The notes below the pieces were generated by a model. The model made no database searches and was not told where the DNA came from. It saw only the letters and a list, made by a program, of their open reading frames with translations. Made by a program: the position numbers and the translations under genes. A DNA stretch of 64,000 bases from Perlabentimonas gracilis (lineage in GTDB: Bacteria > Bacteroidota > Bacteroidia > Bacteroidales > Tenuifilaceae), in NCBI RefSeq assembly GCF_011174675.1, contig NZ_JAANIG010000001.1, positions 62,001 through 126,000 of the forward strand. Direction: 5' to 3'. Of the stretch, positions 43,497-52,600 are shown one piece after another. The stretch's first letter is position 1. Each line of letters opens with the position of its first letter.

Positions 43497-45227
43497 CTAC
43501 TCAGCCCATCTTCCACACCCCTCGTAAGTATTTCCCTTTAGCGTTAGGCTCACCTTGTATGGGTAGGTGTAATCTGACATGCCATCGTAGCATGTCCCCT
43601 CGCTAAATGTAAGTTCTGCTGTATCGTTAGAGTTGAGCCCTTCGGCAACAATTGTATAACCTCCATCAATATCGTAAATACTGATGAATTTGTACCAAAT
43701 ACCCTCGCTGGAGAGTTCAGAAAACACGAACTTGTCGGGGTGTAACCTTATACTCCAGAATGGCTCAACCCCAAACATAATAAGATTTTGATACTTTACT
43801 AGCTCGCTAAGCTGGTAAGCTCTTGGACTAGTGGTTGCATGGTGATTTTCCTGTTGAGCCTCCCAAGTTTCGAGCGCATTACGGAGCAATCGGTAGTCGG
43901 CCTTGTGAAATTCCTGGCTGATATTGGTTTCGCCCCCCATTGCGGGTATGCTAGCATCCAGATTTACCCTAGTCGAACCCTCGACAGTAAATTTTTTGCC
44001 GTTCTCCATGGTTACAAGCACTAGGCCATCAGGCGAGAGCTCGCTGCTACAGCCTGTGCGGTAAATAAATGTAACCTCCGAGGTGCCATTGTTGTCAGCA
44101 TCAGTTACTCTAGTTTCGTTCTCCATGAATCTTGCCCTGTTCTCAAAATCGCAGTCGAGTTGTGAGTCGGTATGGGTACTAATAAGGTTGAAGCCATTAC
44201 CAGAATTGGCATAATGGTAGGCATAAAGACTGATATTGGATGAAGGTGGTCCCCATGATGCCACTTCCTCAAACTTCTCCGAGAGAATCACAACATTTTC
44301 TCCATTCCTGTCGTTCCAGCGCTCAAAATTCACAATCGTTCCATCGTGGGGGAGGTGCGAAACCTCATGGCCGTAGGCCTCTGAATTGTCTGATTGGGTT
44401 TGAGAGTTATAAATTGCATCTATTTCGTTTAGGATTTTCAGCACCTCGTCCACGTTGCCCTCGTGGTTGCGTCGCATCCAGAACGAGAGCCAGGGCGAGT
44501 ACATCATGTCGTTGTAGCGATCGAGTCCAAGATGGCTTGCAATAATCTGGTTAACCTCATCAACCGAAAAACCGTAGGCAGAGTTCTCGAACTTACGGAA
44601 CGACTGGCTATTGCCCTCCCATGAGAAACTGCCGGTGGTGGTGTCAACCTGATTGAATGCATCTTGTAAAAGTTTTTCGAAGTTTGGGGTTTGCGAAATG
44701 CTCATGTAGCTACCAACTGCTTGGTGAACGTAAGCCTCGATTCCCAACTCCTTGTAAACGCTTGGCGAAACCAGCGTGGTGAGGGTTGGTTTAAAAAGCT
44801 CGAAAATCCGCCTTAGGTTCTTGGGGCTTCTATCTATTCTGTAGATGGCATAGGCCATAAGTTGCTCGCTAGCTGAGTATTCGCGTGTCCCTTGATTGTA
44901 CCCTGTGTGTCGCTCCTTGGCGCTTACAAACGAGGGCAGGGCATTGTAGATATTCCAGAAGTAGTTACTCCGCATATTGATACCATATGGATTTGGCGTT
45001 TCCAGCACTTTTTGCAACAGATAATTGCCCAGAATGGTAGCACTTTGGGTGGGGAGCAGCTCAATATCGGTGGTTTGTAGCTGGGCTTTTAGCTCTTTTA
45101 TCTTGCCAAAGGGCAGGTCGAAATAGTTAGTTTTAATAAACTTTCTTATGCTCTCGTTAGCATTGGTAAATGCCATAGTTAGCAAGGCTGCTATTACTAT
45201 GGCATAGGGTGTGATTGCTTTTTTCAT
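43497..45227 (-). CDS. Exported multidomain protein with M949_RS01915-like and COG3650-like domains
   Basis: A 576-residue protein with signal peptide (MKKAITPYAIVIAALLTMA). Residues 25-270 are a helical region I do not recognise. Residues about 320-430 (SLYAYHYANSG, then DADNNGTSEVTFIYRTGCSS and LSPDGLVLVTMENGKKF) resemble the domain annotated M949_RS01915 in Riemerella. The C-terminal about 110 residues (IMFGVEPFWSIRL, then GTCYDGMSDYTYPYKVSLTL, ending EGCGRW) match the COG3650-like domain, which often follows META-type domains in stress-related envelope proteins. I cannot say what the whole does. It lies between the decayed nuclease gene and the ricin-like family. Confidence 0.6.
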   Translation of the reverse strand: MKKAITPYAIVIAALLTMAFTNANESIRKFIKTNYFDLPFGKIKELKAQLQTTDIELLPTQSATILGNYLLQKVLETPNPYGINMRSNYFWNIYNALPSFVSAKERHTGYNQGTREYSASEQLMAYAIYRIDRSPKNLRRIFELFKPTLTTLVSPSVYKELGIEAYVHQAVGSYMSISQTPNFEKLLQDAFNQVDTTTGSFSWEGNSQSFRKFENSAYGFSVDEVNQIIASHLGLDRYNDMMYSPWLSFWMRRNHEGNVDEVLKILNEIDAIYNSQTQSDNSEAYGHEVSHLPHDGTIVNFERWNDRNGENVVILSEKFEEVASWGPPSSNISLYAYHYANSGNGFNLISTHTDSQLDCDFENRARFMENETRVTDADNNGTSEVTFIYRTGCSSELSPDGLVLVTMENGKKFTVEGSTRVNLDASIPAMGGETNISQEFHKADYRLLRNALETWEAQQENHHATTSPRAYQLSELVKYQNLIMFGVEPFWSIRLHPDKFVFSELSSEGIWYKFISIYDIDGGYTIVAEGLNSNDTAELTFSEGTCYDGMSDYTYPYKVSLTLKGNTYEGCGRWAE

Positions 45228-45255
45228 ACTGGTATTTTTAAGGTTTTAATGATAC

Positions 45256-45300
45256 AAAAAATGTTGGTGTTGTGCAAACCCTTTAGCACAACACCAACAT
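45256..45300 (-). terminator. Rho-independent terminator after ricin-like copy C
   Basis: A perfect 15-bp stem ATGTTGGTGTTGTGC/GCACAACACCAACAT with a 10-nt loop. On the minus strand it ends in a U-run. Confidence 0.9.
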
Positions 45301-45321
45301 CAGGTATTTAGTAATAATTTG

Positions 45322-46581
45322 CTATTTGGCGTTTATCATCTTGCTTTGAATATCTTGTAGCAAACTTTTTGCTTCCTGAGCAGGCTCTTTCGCAATAAGA
45401 TTATTAAGACCAGCATTAAGGGTCATTTTAATAATTCCGCTTTGCTTTTTGTAGGTTGCTTTTGAGAGTTCGCTATACACGTGCTTACGTACCTTTAGAT
45501 CATTATTACTGGCTACGCTACTAATCATTTGTACAACTAGTGTTGCCTGATCGTTAGCGATAAGCTTACTAACCTCAGTGGCAATGGTGTTGTTGTCATC
45601 GGCTTTTATGTCGGCATACGACACTTTTTTTAGATATGGATCAAGCGAGTAGTTGTCTGTCGCTTCAATCCATCCCTTTAGCTCCGATGGGGGACGAGCC
45701 ACAGTAAAATCAACGTAGGCGTCGCCAGAGAAGGAAAGTGTTTTTCCATCGGCACTAATTTCGCCTGCGTCAAAAACATCGGGTATGTAGATGTATTTCC
45801 CTTTTTCATAGGTTATCTCCATTACATGGTTAAATGGTTTTTCAGTAGGCTCCCCGGGAGGTACATCGGAGTTGTAGTTAGTTCCTTCAACCCTAACAAA
45901 TATTTTACTGCCTTCAATCTTCTCAACGCTGGCTTTACCCTCGGAGCGGCCAACCATTGTGCCCGAGGTGTGTTTAAAGTGCTTGTTCTTAATAAAGAAA
46001 TCGGGGGTTGCGCTGGCTGTTTGGGGGATGAATGCTTGTTTTGTTTTTGTGTCTATTAAATACCACTCCATCCAAGCGCCATCATGATCGTCCCAAATGT
46101 GCACATTGGTACCATTGGCATTTTTTCTACCAGCTAGGCATATGGGTTTGCCGCTGTTAAAATCGTAAATTTTAAACTTACCATTGCCTAAGTGCTTGAA
46201 AAGGAACTTTTGATGACTTTTACCACTCTTTTCCCAAGTCTTTACACTTGTTCCATTCTCCTTTTTAGCTCCTTGGATATCAATTCTGGCGTTTGAGGTA
46301 TTGCCAACCTGAAGTTCGTAGTAGTTCTTAACATTGGTGGCCAGTATGGTAAACTCACGATCGTGCCCGCTATCCAGATCCCACACCTGAATGTTCGACC
46401 CCTTTTCAATAGCCTTTGGGTAGCCGGGTACATCCCAGTAGCCACCATTGTTTTTGCCATAGTTCATGGCCGATTGGATGTAAAACTTTTTGCCCACTGG
46501 CATAGGCACAGTAGTTTGGGCTTTGGCAGTAAGTGCGTTGCACACCAAAAGCACGAGTAAAGCTAAGATTGATTTTCTCAT
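45322..46581 (-). CDS. Secreted ricin-type beta-trefoil protein, copy C, with helical tail
   Basis: A 419-residue exported protein; signal peptide about 1-21. Residues 24-180 are the ricin-like trefoil (FYIQSAMNYGKNNGGYWDV, RIDIQGAKKENGTSVKTW, NVHIWDDHDGAWMEW). Residues 190-295 are the same second beta domain as in copy A (TPDFFIKNKHFKHTSGTMVG to VDFTV). Residues 300-419 are a charged, mostly helical region absent from copy A, ending KSLLQDIQSKMINAK. Copies A and C share two domains and are sister genes. Strong terminator downstream. Confidence 0.75.
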   Translation of the reverse strand: MRKSILALLVLLVCNALTAKAQTTVPMPVGKKFYIQSAMNYGKNNGGYWDVPGYPKAIEKGSNIQVWDLDSGHDREFTILATNVKNYYELQVGNTSNARIDIQGAKKENGTSVKTWEKSGKSHQKFLFKHLGNGKFKIYDFNSGKPICLAGRKNANGTNVHIWDDHDGAWMEWYLIDTKTKQAFIPQTASATPDFFIKNKHFKHTSGTMVGRSEGKASVEKIEGSKIFVRVEGTNYNSDVPPGEPTEKPFNHVMEITYEKGKYIYIPDVFDAGEISADGKTLSFSGDAYVDFTVARPPSELKGWIEATDNYSLDPYLKKVSYADIKADDNNTIATEVSKLIANDQATLVVQMISSVASNNDLKVRKHVYSELSKATYKKQSGIIKMTLNAGLNNLIAKEPAQEAKSLLQDIQSKMINAK

Positions 46582-46784
46582 ATAGTTTGTTGTTAGATTA
46601 AGTTGACATATTGTTGCAATTGTGATGGTTTTTTGAAACTAAATTGTGATTATTTTTCAAGTAAGTGTATTGGTGTGGTTTACAGGCTAGTAAAACGTGG
46701 TTGAATTTAACGATTTGGCAATCAGATCCTAAAGCACTCATGGGCATTTCGCTAAGGTTGGTATTGATGGTTATCTCTGGGAAT

Positions 46785-46956
46785 CGATTTTGGGATAGCC
46801 CGGAATGTACTAATATCCACCATTGTTCTTGCCCTAGTTCATCGCCGATTGGATGTGAAAACTTTTACACGTTTCCATATCAGCCACATTTTGAGCATAG
46901 CAATGCAAAGCACCACTTGCCAGCAGCACAGCAATAACCAGTTTAATTATTCTCAT
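46785..46956 (-). pseudogene. Decayed 5' end of a ricin-like family gene
   Basis: From an ATG at 46956 the minus strand reads a signal peptide (MRIIKLVIAVLLASGALHC) and then CKSFHIQSAMN, stop, GKNNGGY, stop, YIPGYPK. This follows the trefoil start FYIQSAMNYGKNNGGYWDVPGYPK of copies C and D, with a TGG-to-TAG-type change in place of the Trp. The remainder of the gene is gone. It directly precedes copy C on its own strand. Confidence 0.8.
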
Positions 46957-47070
46957 AAAATAGAATAAAAGGGTGAGTAAAAGAAGTGAATCTTGTTTAT
47001 GTAACGATAATCTTCTTTTCTCAACAATTTTGTTGTGCCCTACTTTTTTTGTGATTAATGAATACTGATT

Positions 47071-47103
47071 AAAAAAGAACCACAGCTCGGTAGTCTGTGG
47101 CTC
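47071..47103 (-). terminator. Terminator left from a decayed ricin-like gene
   Basis: On the minus strand GAGCCACAG/CTGTGGTTC pairs and is followed by six Ts. It lies just 38 nt after the stop of the C-terminal fragment at 47141-47257 and has no intact gene to serve. Confidence 0.7.
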
Positions 47104-47140
47104 ATAATTGTAATAGTTGAAAGGCTTATACCCTGAAAAA

Positions 47141-47257
47141 TTATAACTCTACCAATCGGATTGAATTGCTCTCCTACTTTAATAATAAAAACTTGTTTTG
47201 GGTTTTGGACCATTTTGGTGCGCCAAAATTCCCTTCAACAATTTTACCATTTACCAT
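47141..47257 (-). pseudogene. Decayed C-terminal fragment of a copy-B-like gene (1)
   Basis: The minus strand reads MVNGKIVEGNFGAPKWSK, TQNKFLLLK, an in-frame TAG, then ESNSIRLVEL and TAA. This follows the last 37 residues of copy B (IIDGKAVDGNFGAPAWSKKK, then QKFLALKQEGNTIRLVEL) residue by residue, with one nonsense change at the Gln. Confidence 0.85.
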
Positions 47258-47299
47258 TGTCCTCATTGCTTATCTTTATAGTTATCTTTTCAGCACTGT

Positions 47300-47405
47300 T
47301 ATTCAAATTGTGTTGTCTTTCTGGTGGAGACCCAAATACTTTTTAGGTTTTTTCGGCTCACATAGGTGCACCAAAGTTTTTGCCAACATTGTGTCCTTCC
47401 ACCAC
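47300..47405 (-). pseudogene. Decayed C-terminal fragment of a copy-B-like gene (2)
   Basis: The minus strand reads VVEGHNVGKNFGAPM, TGA in place of the Trp codon, then AEKT. After a one-base frame change it reads KYLGLHQKDNTI and a stop. It is again the copy-B ending, more decayed than the fragment next to it. Two copies of the same tail in 260 bp show repeated duplication and loss. Confidence 0.7.
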
Positions 47406-47418
47406 AAAGGTTTAACAG

Positions 47419-49014
47419 CTATTTTATTACCCCCTCTTCACCACAGTGTGGCACGTAATTAATGGTGCTCCCAGGCAAGGTGACTATTTCGAATGGAATA
47501 TGGTACTCATAAATTGAATGTGTAGATGGAATAGATGTTAACCGCTCAAAACTTGGAAACGGAGTGTTTCTGCTACGTTGAGGATCGAACCAGTACCAAA
47601 CGTTATTCATCTCAATAATCACCGCCCAGTGTTCCGAGGATAAGGGGGCATTGGTGTGCATACGTTGAACCGCCATCTTATTAGCTGGTATGCCTGCCAC
47701 ACGAAGAAATGCTGCAAAGGTTAGGGCATACGATGTGCAGTTACCTACAGGTATAAAGCCATACTTGTTGTAAATATCGACAAACTGCTCTACGGTTGTC
47801 CAAAACGTTACTGGGCCGTTAATCCGTTCTCTATTAAGACTCTCATCGAATGCTTTTTTTACATCATCGGGAGCATTTCCCATCACTGATCTATTCTTTT
47901 TACCAAAAAATTCCCAGGTTTGCTTGGCTATGTCGTATATCTCCTTATCGGTTTTGGCCTCAGTACCCGAAACGCCAATTAGCTCCCTTAGATTGCTTTT
48001 CTGTGGGGTTTCTCTGGTGAGGTTGCGGAAGAAAAAATCGTCACGATCACTAACAACTGTACCCTTAACATTTGTAAGATATTTTGAGTTTGAGGTAAAC
48101 TCAAGATTTCCTAGGTGTTGGCTATATATTAGCGTTGAACCCTGTTTTGGGACTGTAAGTTTAAGCTCAATATTACCAGGGGCTATGGTTTTATGGTAGG
48201 CGTAATGATCCGACACCAAACCATCTGCAACGGCAACCACCAGACCATGCCAGTCGTTTTCGTCAATTTGGGCATTGGGAAAACTATAGTATCCACTAGC
48301 ATTAGGTTTTGTGGTTATGGGGGTGTTTCTATATTTATCCAGAAAGAATCTCACCTCAACATCCTGCACGTTATAACCACTTGGTACAACTACTTTACCC
48401 TCAGGTAAAGGAATCATATTATTATGTTGTTGCTGCTGTTGCTGCTGTTGTGGTTTAGGTATAAATGGCTTTTTGGTTTGCACATCAATAAGATACCATT
48501 CCATCCAGGGGCCATTGTGGTCGCCCCAAATATGCACGTTGGATCTATTGCTGTTGCTACGGCCGGCTAGGCAGATGGCTTTTCCGCTATTCTTATCGAA
48601 AATTTTAAAGCGGCCATTGCCCAAGTGGTGAAATAGGAACCGCTGGTGATCTTTACCGTTCCGGTCCCATGTTTTAACGCTAGTTCCATTACCCTTGCCT
48701 GCTCCTTGGATATCGATTCTGGACCTGGATGTGTTTCCTATTTGAATCTCGTAATATCCTTCGGGCGATGACCTGTGAAGAGTAAAAGTGCGGTCGTGCC
48801 CCTCATCAAGATCGAAAACCTGAATATTGGAGCCTTTTTGTATTTCATTGGGATAGCCAGGAACATCCCAGTAGCCACCGTTGTTCTTACCATAGTTCAT
48901 GGCCGATTGGATGTAGAATTTTTTGCCCGTGGGCATTTCGGTTGGGGTTTGTGAGTGTAGCTGCAAAGCAAAAAGCATTGCCATCCCTAGTACGATGAGT
49001 TTTGTGCGCTTCAT
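47419..49014 (-). CDS. Secreted ricin-type beta-trefoil protein, copy D, fused to a transglutaminase-like domain
   Basis: A 531-residue exported protein; signal peptide ends near LHSQ. Ricin-like trefoil at about 24-178, nearly identical to copy A. A run of eight Gln then His-Asn-Asn (about 188-199) links to a short beta domain (about 205-290, VVPSGYNVQDVEVRF). A transglutaminase-like cysteine-peptidase domain follows (about 360-510). The triad reads GNCTSYALTFAAFLRVAGIP (Cys about 423), SSEHWAVIIEM (His about 461) and WYWFDPQRS (Asp about 475). It could be a glycan-targeted peptidase or amidase outside the cell. It is the only family member with a recognisable catalytic domain. Confidence 0.78.
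   Translation of the reverse strand: MKRTKLIVLGMAMLFALQLHSQTPTEMPTGKKFYIQSAMNYGKNNGGYWDVPGYPNEIQKGSNIQVFDLDEGHDRTFTLHRSSPEGYYEIQIGNTSRSRIDIQGAGKGNGTSVKTWDRNGKDHQRFLFHHLGNGRFKIFDKNSGKAICLAGRSNSNRSNVHIWGDHNGPWMEWYLIDVQTKKPFIPKPQQQQQQQQHNNMIPLPEGKVVVPSGYNVQDVEVRFFLDKYRNTPITTKPNASGYYSFPNAQIDENDWHGLVVAVADGLVSDHYAYHKTIAPGNIELKLTVPKQGSTLIYSQHLGNLEFTSNSKYLTNVKGTVVSDRDDFFFRNLTRETPQKSNLRELIGVSGTEAKTDKEIYDIAKQTWEFFGKKNRSVMGNAPDDVKKAFDESLNRERINGPVTFWTTVEQFVDIYNKYGFIPVGNCTSYALTFAAFLRVAGIPANKMAVQRMHTNAPLSSEHWAVIIEMNNVWYWFDPQRSRNTPFPSFERLTSIPSTHSIYEYHIPFEIVTLPGSTINYVPHCGEEGVIK
48427..48450 (-). repeat. CAG/CAA microsatellite encoding eight glutamines
   Basis: Eight consecutive Gln codons (CAA CAG CAG CAA CAG CAG CAA CAA on the minus strand) link the trefoil and the rest of copy D. 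Slippage would change linker length by whole residues without a frameshift. Confidence 0.85.
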
Positions 49015-49514
49015 ATGAACTAAATATTTTATGTATACTTTATTGGTTGCAATTAAGATGAGTTTTGAATTTTTTTAGTAAACGGATTTATCTTTATTAG
49101 ATAGTTTTTTTTTGTGTCAATGTAGGTGGAGCAATGAGATAGGGTAGATATAGGAGTGGGACAAGGGCTCCTGCCTTACTGCCGAAGGCAGATCGTAGAG
49201 CTGCCGGCAAGTCTGTTAATTTATAATGTAAAACTTTAACAGTTGCTAAGTAATTTTATTAAAACTGTTAGATGCAGGAATTGGGTTTTCATCTGGAAAA
49301 CATCTACAGGTATTAACAGCAGGTTATGGACTTATGGCTTGTTGAAGTTACCCAAAGGGGTGGATGGGGTGAATAGCGAGTTAACAAGATTGATAAAGCC
49401 GTGATTGCTGTACAGGCTACTAAAACCAAATAGAAACGAACCTGAATATGATGGTAAGTATTTTGGGGTGTATAGAATCAGGATTGATTAGACGCTGCTT
49501 AAACTTTTGTTTTA
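49015..49514. other. Intergenic region, no gene recognised
   Basis: About 500 bp upstream of copy D and downstream of the T9SS protein gene. A small palindrome CTGCCGAAGGCAG lies near 49179. About 49340-49490 has coding-like stretches broken by stops (for example EPEYDGKYFGVYRIRID). It may be a degraded gene, but I cannot assign a family. Confidence 0.4.
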
Positions 49515-49551
49515 TAAAAGAGGGTGCCTAAAGCTCCTAGACACCCTCTTT
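49515..49551. terminator. Bidirectional Rho-independent terminator
   Basis: AAAAGAGGGTG/CACCCTCTTTT with a 15-nt loop, U-run on both strands. It ends the T9SS protein gene on the minus strand. Confidence 0.88.
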
Positions 49552-49630
49552 TAATTAGGTTAACCTAACTTAGAAGTTTTTCAAGTATTCAATTCACAGA
49601 AACATAAAAAACTTTTTAAATGGCCTCTGC

Positions 49631-52600
49631 TTACTCAATGATCATCTTGCTATTGATTTCTTTATCGTCAATTCTAATTTTAAGAATGTACATTCCCTTT
49701 TGTAGGTTGCTAAAATCAACAGATGCTTTGTTCGCATCGTGTAGCGAGCGGGTATCAAGCAGTTTGCCTGTAATATCGTATACCGACAGGGTGATCTTCT
49801 CGAAAGGTCGGTCGTAATTTAAAGTTATGTGTCCATTGGATGGATTTGGGTAAACTGATAATCCGCTTGTAGTTACATTGTTAACGCTAGTAACGGTGTA
49901 CATCGTTGACCATTCGTTAGAGGCGGTGTTGGAATTACCTGCAATATCGGTGGTTACATTAGCAGGTACGGAAACGCTTACAGTTCCCGATGCTATGGGG
50001 GCTATCTTAACACGGTATTTAGGTGCTGTAATGTCATCAAATTCAGTTATATCGGCATTTGTTACTTGCATATCCGATTGCTCAAATCCTTTAACGTTTT
50101 CGTTAAACTCAACGTAAACATTAAAACTTGATAGTTGGGTGTTATCTCCTGTACCACTGCTAATATTTACAGTTGGTTTTTCGTTATCTAGTACAATGCT
50201 AAAACTATTGCTTGGCTCACTTTCGTAAACAGGGTTTGAAGACACCAACTTAATTCTGTAGTCCGAGCCAGACTCCGTTCCTGCAGGGATCACAAAGTCA
50301 ATAGTACCCCCTTCGTTCGTCTGTAAATCACCGATGGCTACTGCCGATGAAAAATCGCCATTTTTATCGGAAAGGTAAACTGTAAATGTATTTTCAGTAA
50401 ACGTTTCGTTAATTGAGTAGCCAATGGAATGGTTTGCAGCCACTTCATTTGAAACGTAGAAAGGACCATCAACTTGATTCACCATTAATGCCGGAGACTT
50501 GAAGGGAGCCAATCCCGATTTCCAAAGCCCCCGACCATAGGTACTTGCGTATAGCACACTGTTTTCGGGCGTTTCCAAATCGTAATGAATCTCGAGTTCG
50601 GTAACCACTACCGATGGGAGGTTGTTGCTAAATAGTATCCATTCGTTATTGTCTTCCTTAAGGAAAACTCCAATATCGGTACCTAAGTATAGCTGCTGCT
50701 GGCCGCTCGAAAGCTTATTCTCAATAATAGTATTGGCTGGTACGTTAGGCAGATTTGTTCCAGAGATATTGTCCCAAGTGGTACCACCATCAAATGATTC
50801 GTAAACTTTTTGACCATTAATATATCCACCGCTGGTAATCCAGATATGTTTTGGGTCGATGTTATCAACAGTAATGTATGTGATAGAGTTGTAATTAGAT
50901 GGTAATGAGCTGGTGATGTTTTCCCAAATTTCGCCTCCATTGTTTGTTCTATAGATGTTATAAAGGTCGGCAATGTAGATGTACTCGGGGTTAGACTCGG
51001 CAATTGCCATTGATCTGATTTTAGAGGTTATGTTCAGGTTCGATATTTTTTCCCAATTATCCCCTCTATCAGTAGTTTTCCAAACATCGGCATAGCCAAC
51101 GTAAAGGGTTTTGTTGTCAATTGGGTCGATAAGATAGGGTGTAACCCATGCACCTTGAGCTCCGCCAGGAATGTTTGCAGTAATGTTACTCCTTGAATTC
51201 CATCGGTTAAGGGTTCGGTCTATTTGTCCGTTTACATAGGTAGCATACTGTACATTTACATCTTTGTAATCGATAATACACTCCATACCATCTCCACCCT
51301 TTACGTCCCACCAGTTGCCTGCTGAAGTAAGCTTGCTACCATTATCCTGTAGGCCTGTTATTACCTCGTCTTTTACTGTTTGCGAAACGCCTAGTCTGTA
51401 CATTTGGCTAATAACCAGTCCGTTGGTTAGGTCGATCCATGTTTGTCCGCCATCGGTAGTTTTGTATATACCGCCATCATTGGCTTCAAAAAAGGTGTTC
51501 TCGTCTCTAAATGTCATGTAGTGCTTATCTGCATGAACGGCAGGGACGCTATATCCACCGTACCAGTGATTTGCAATACTCCAAGACTCCCCACCATTTG
51601 TCGATTTCCAAGTATTGACACCACCAACATACACTGTATTTTCATTTGTTGGTGAAACAGATAGGGTTAAGTCGAACCATCCCTGTCCGCCTGATGATGT
51701 GCTAACATCCCAGTTTAATAGGTTGTAGTCAGTCGATTGGTCCCCATAAATTTGGTTGAAGGTATCGCCTCCATCGATTGATTTATAAATACCATCCAAC
51801 CCATACTGGGTGTCGCAGGCTAAAGCGTAAACCACATCGGGGTTTGCTGGGGTAACATCCAATTCTACTCGGTATGATGATGGCAAACTATGCACCTCCA
51901 ACCAAGTATCGCCCGAGTTAGTCGATTTCAGTATTGTTTTGTTAGAAAAGTTTGCAGCATAAAGAACTTCCCCGTTTGAGTTGGGTTGGAGCTCTATATC
52001 GAAGAAAACCCCAGATGATACAACATTAAACGTTTCCCAAGCGTTGGTGGTTTTTATGAGCCCCCCGTTTGTTGATGCCCAAAACGTGTTAGGATCACTA
52101 GGATGAATAAGCATACGAGTAATTCTATACCTACTTGAAACTTCAAGGCTAAAACCAGTTTCTTGCCAGGTTTGTCCATCATCGGTGGTTTTTAGCACGC
52201 CTATGGAGTAGTTGTCGCCAGCATCGCGGTCGCCAGTGGCAATATACATGGTTTTGCTCGTTTCGTAGTCGTGAGCCAGCACAATTTCGCTAACGCCAAT
52301 AACGGGTAGGTTGTCGGTTAGTATTTCCCAACTTTGTCCGCCATCAATGGTTTTCCATAATCCGCCTGATGGGGCTCCTACCCAAAAAACATTGGGGTTG
52401 GTTGGATGAAAAGCAACGCAGTTTATTCTACCCACACCCGCATATCCTCCCGCAGAACTGCTCGGGCCCATACTTTGCCAGTCAGCCAGATCCTCACCTT
52501 TAGCGTTCTTCACCTTTAAAAAATCTTGCTGTACTCTATAGGTGTTAACCGAAGGGAAGTTTCCTGTCTCTCGGTCTACTCTGGTTTCCCAAAACCATTC

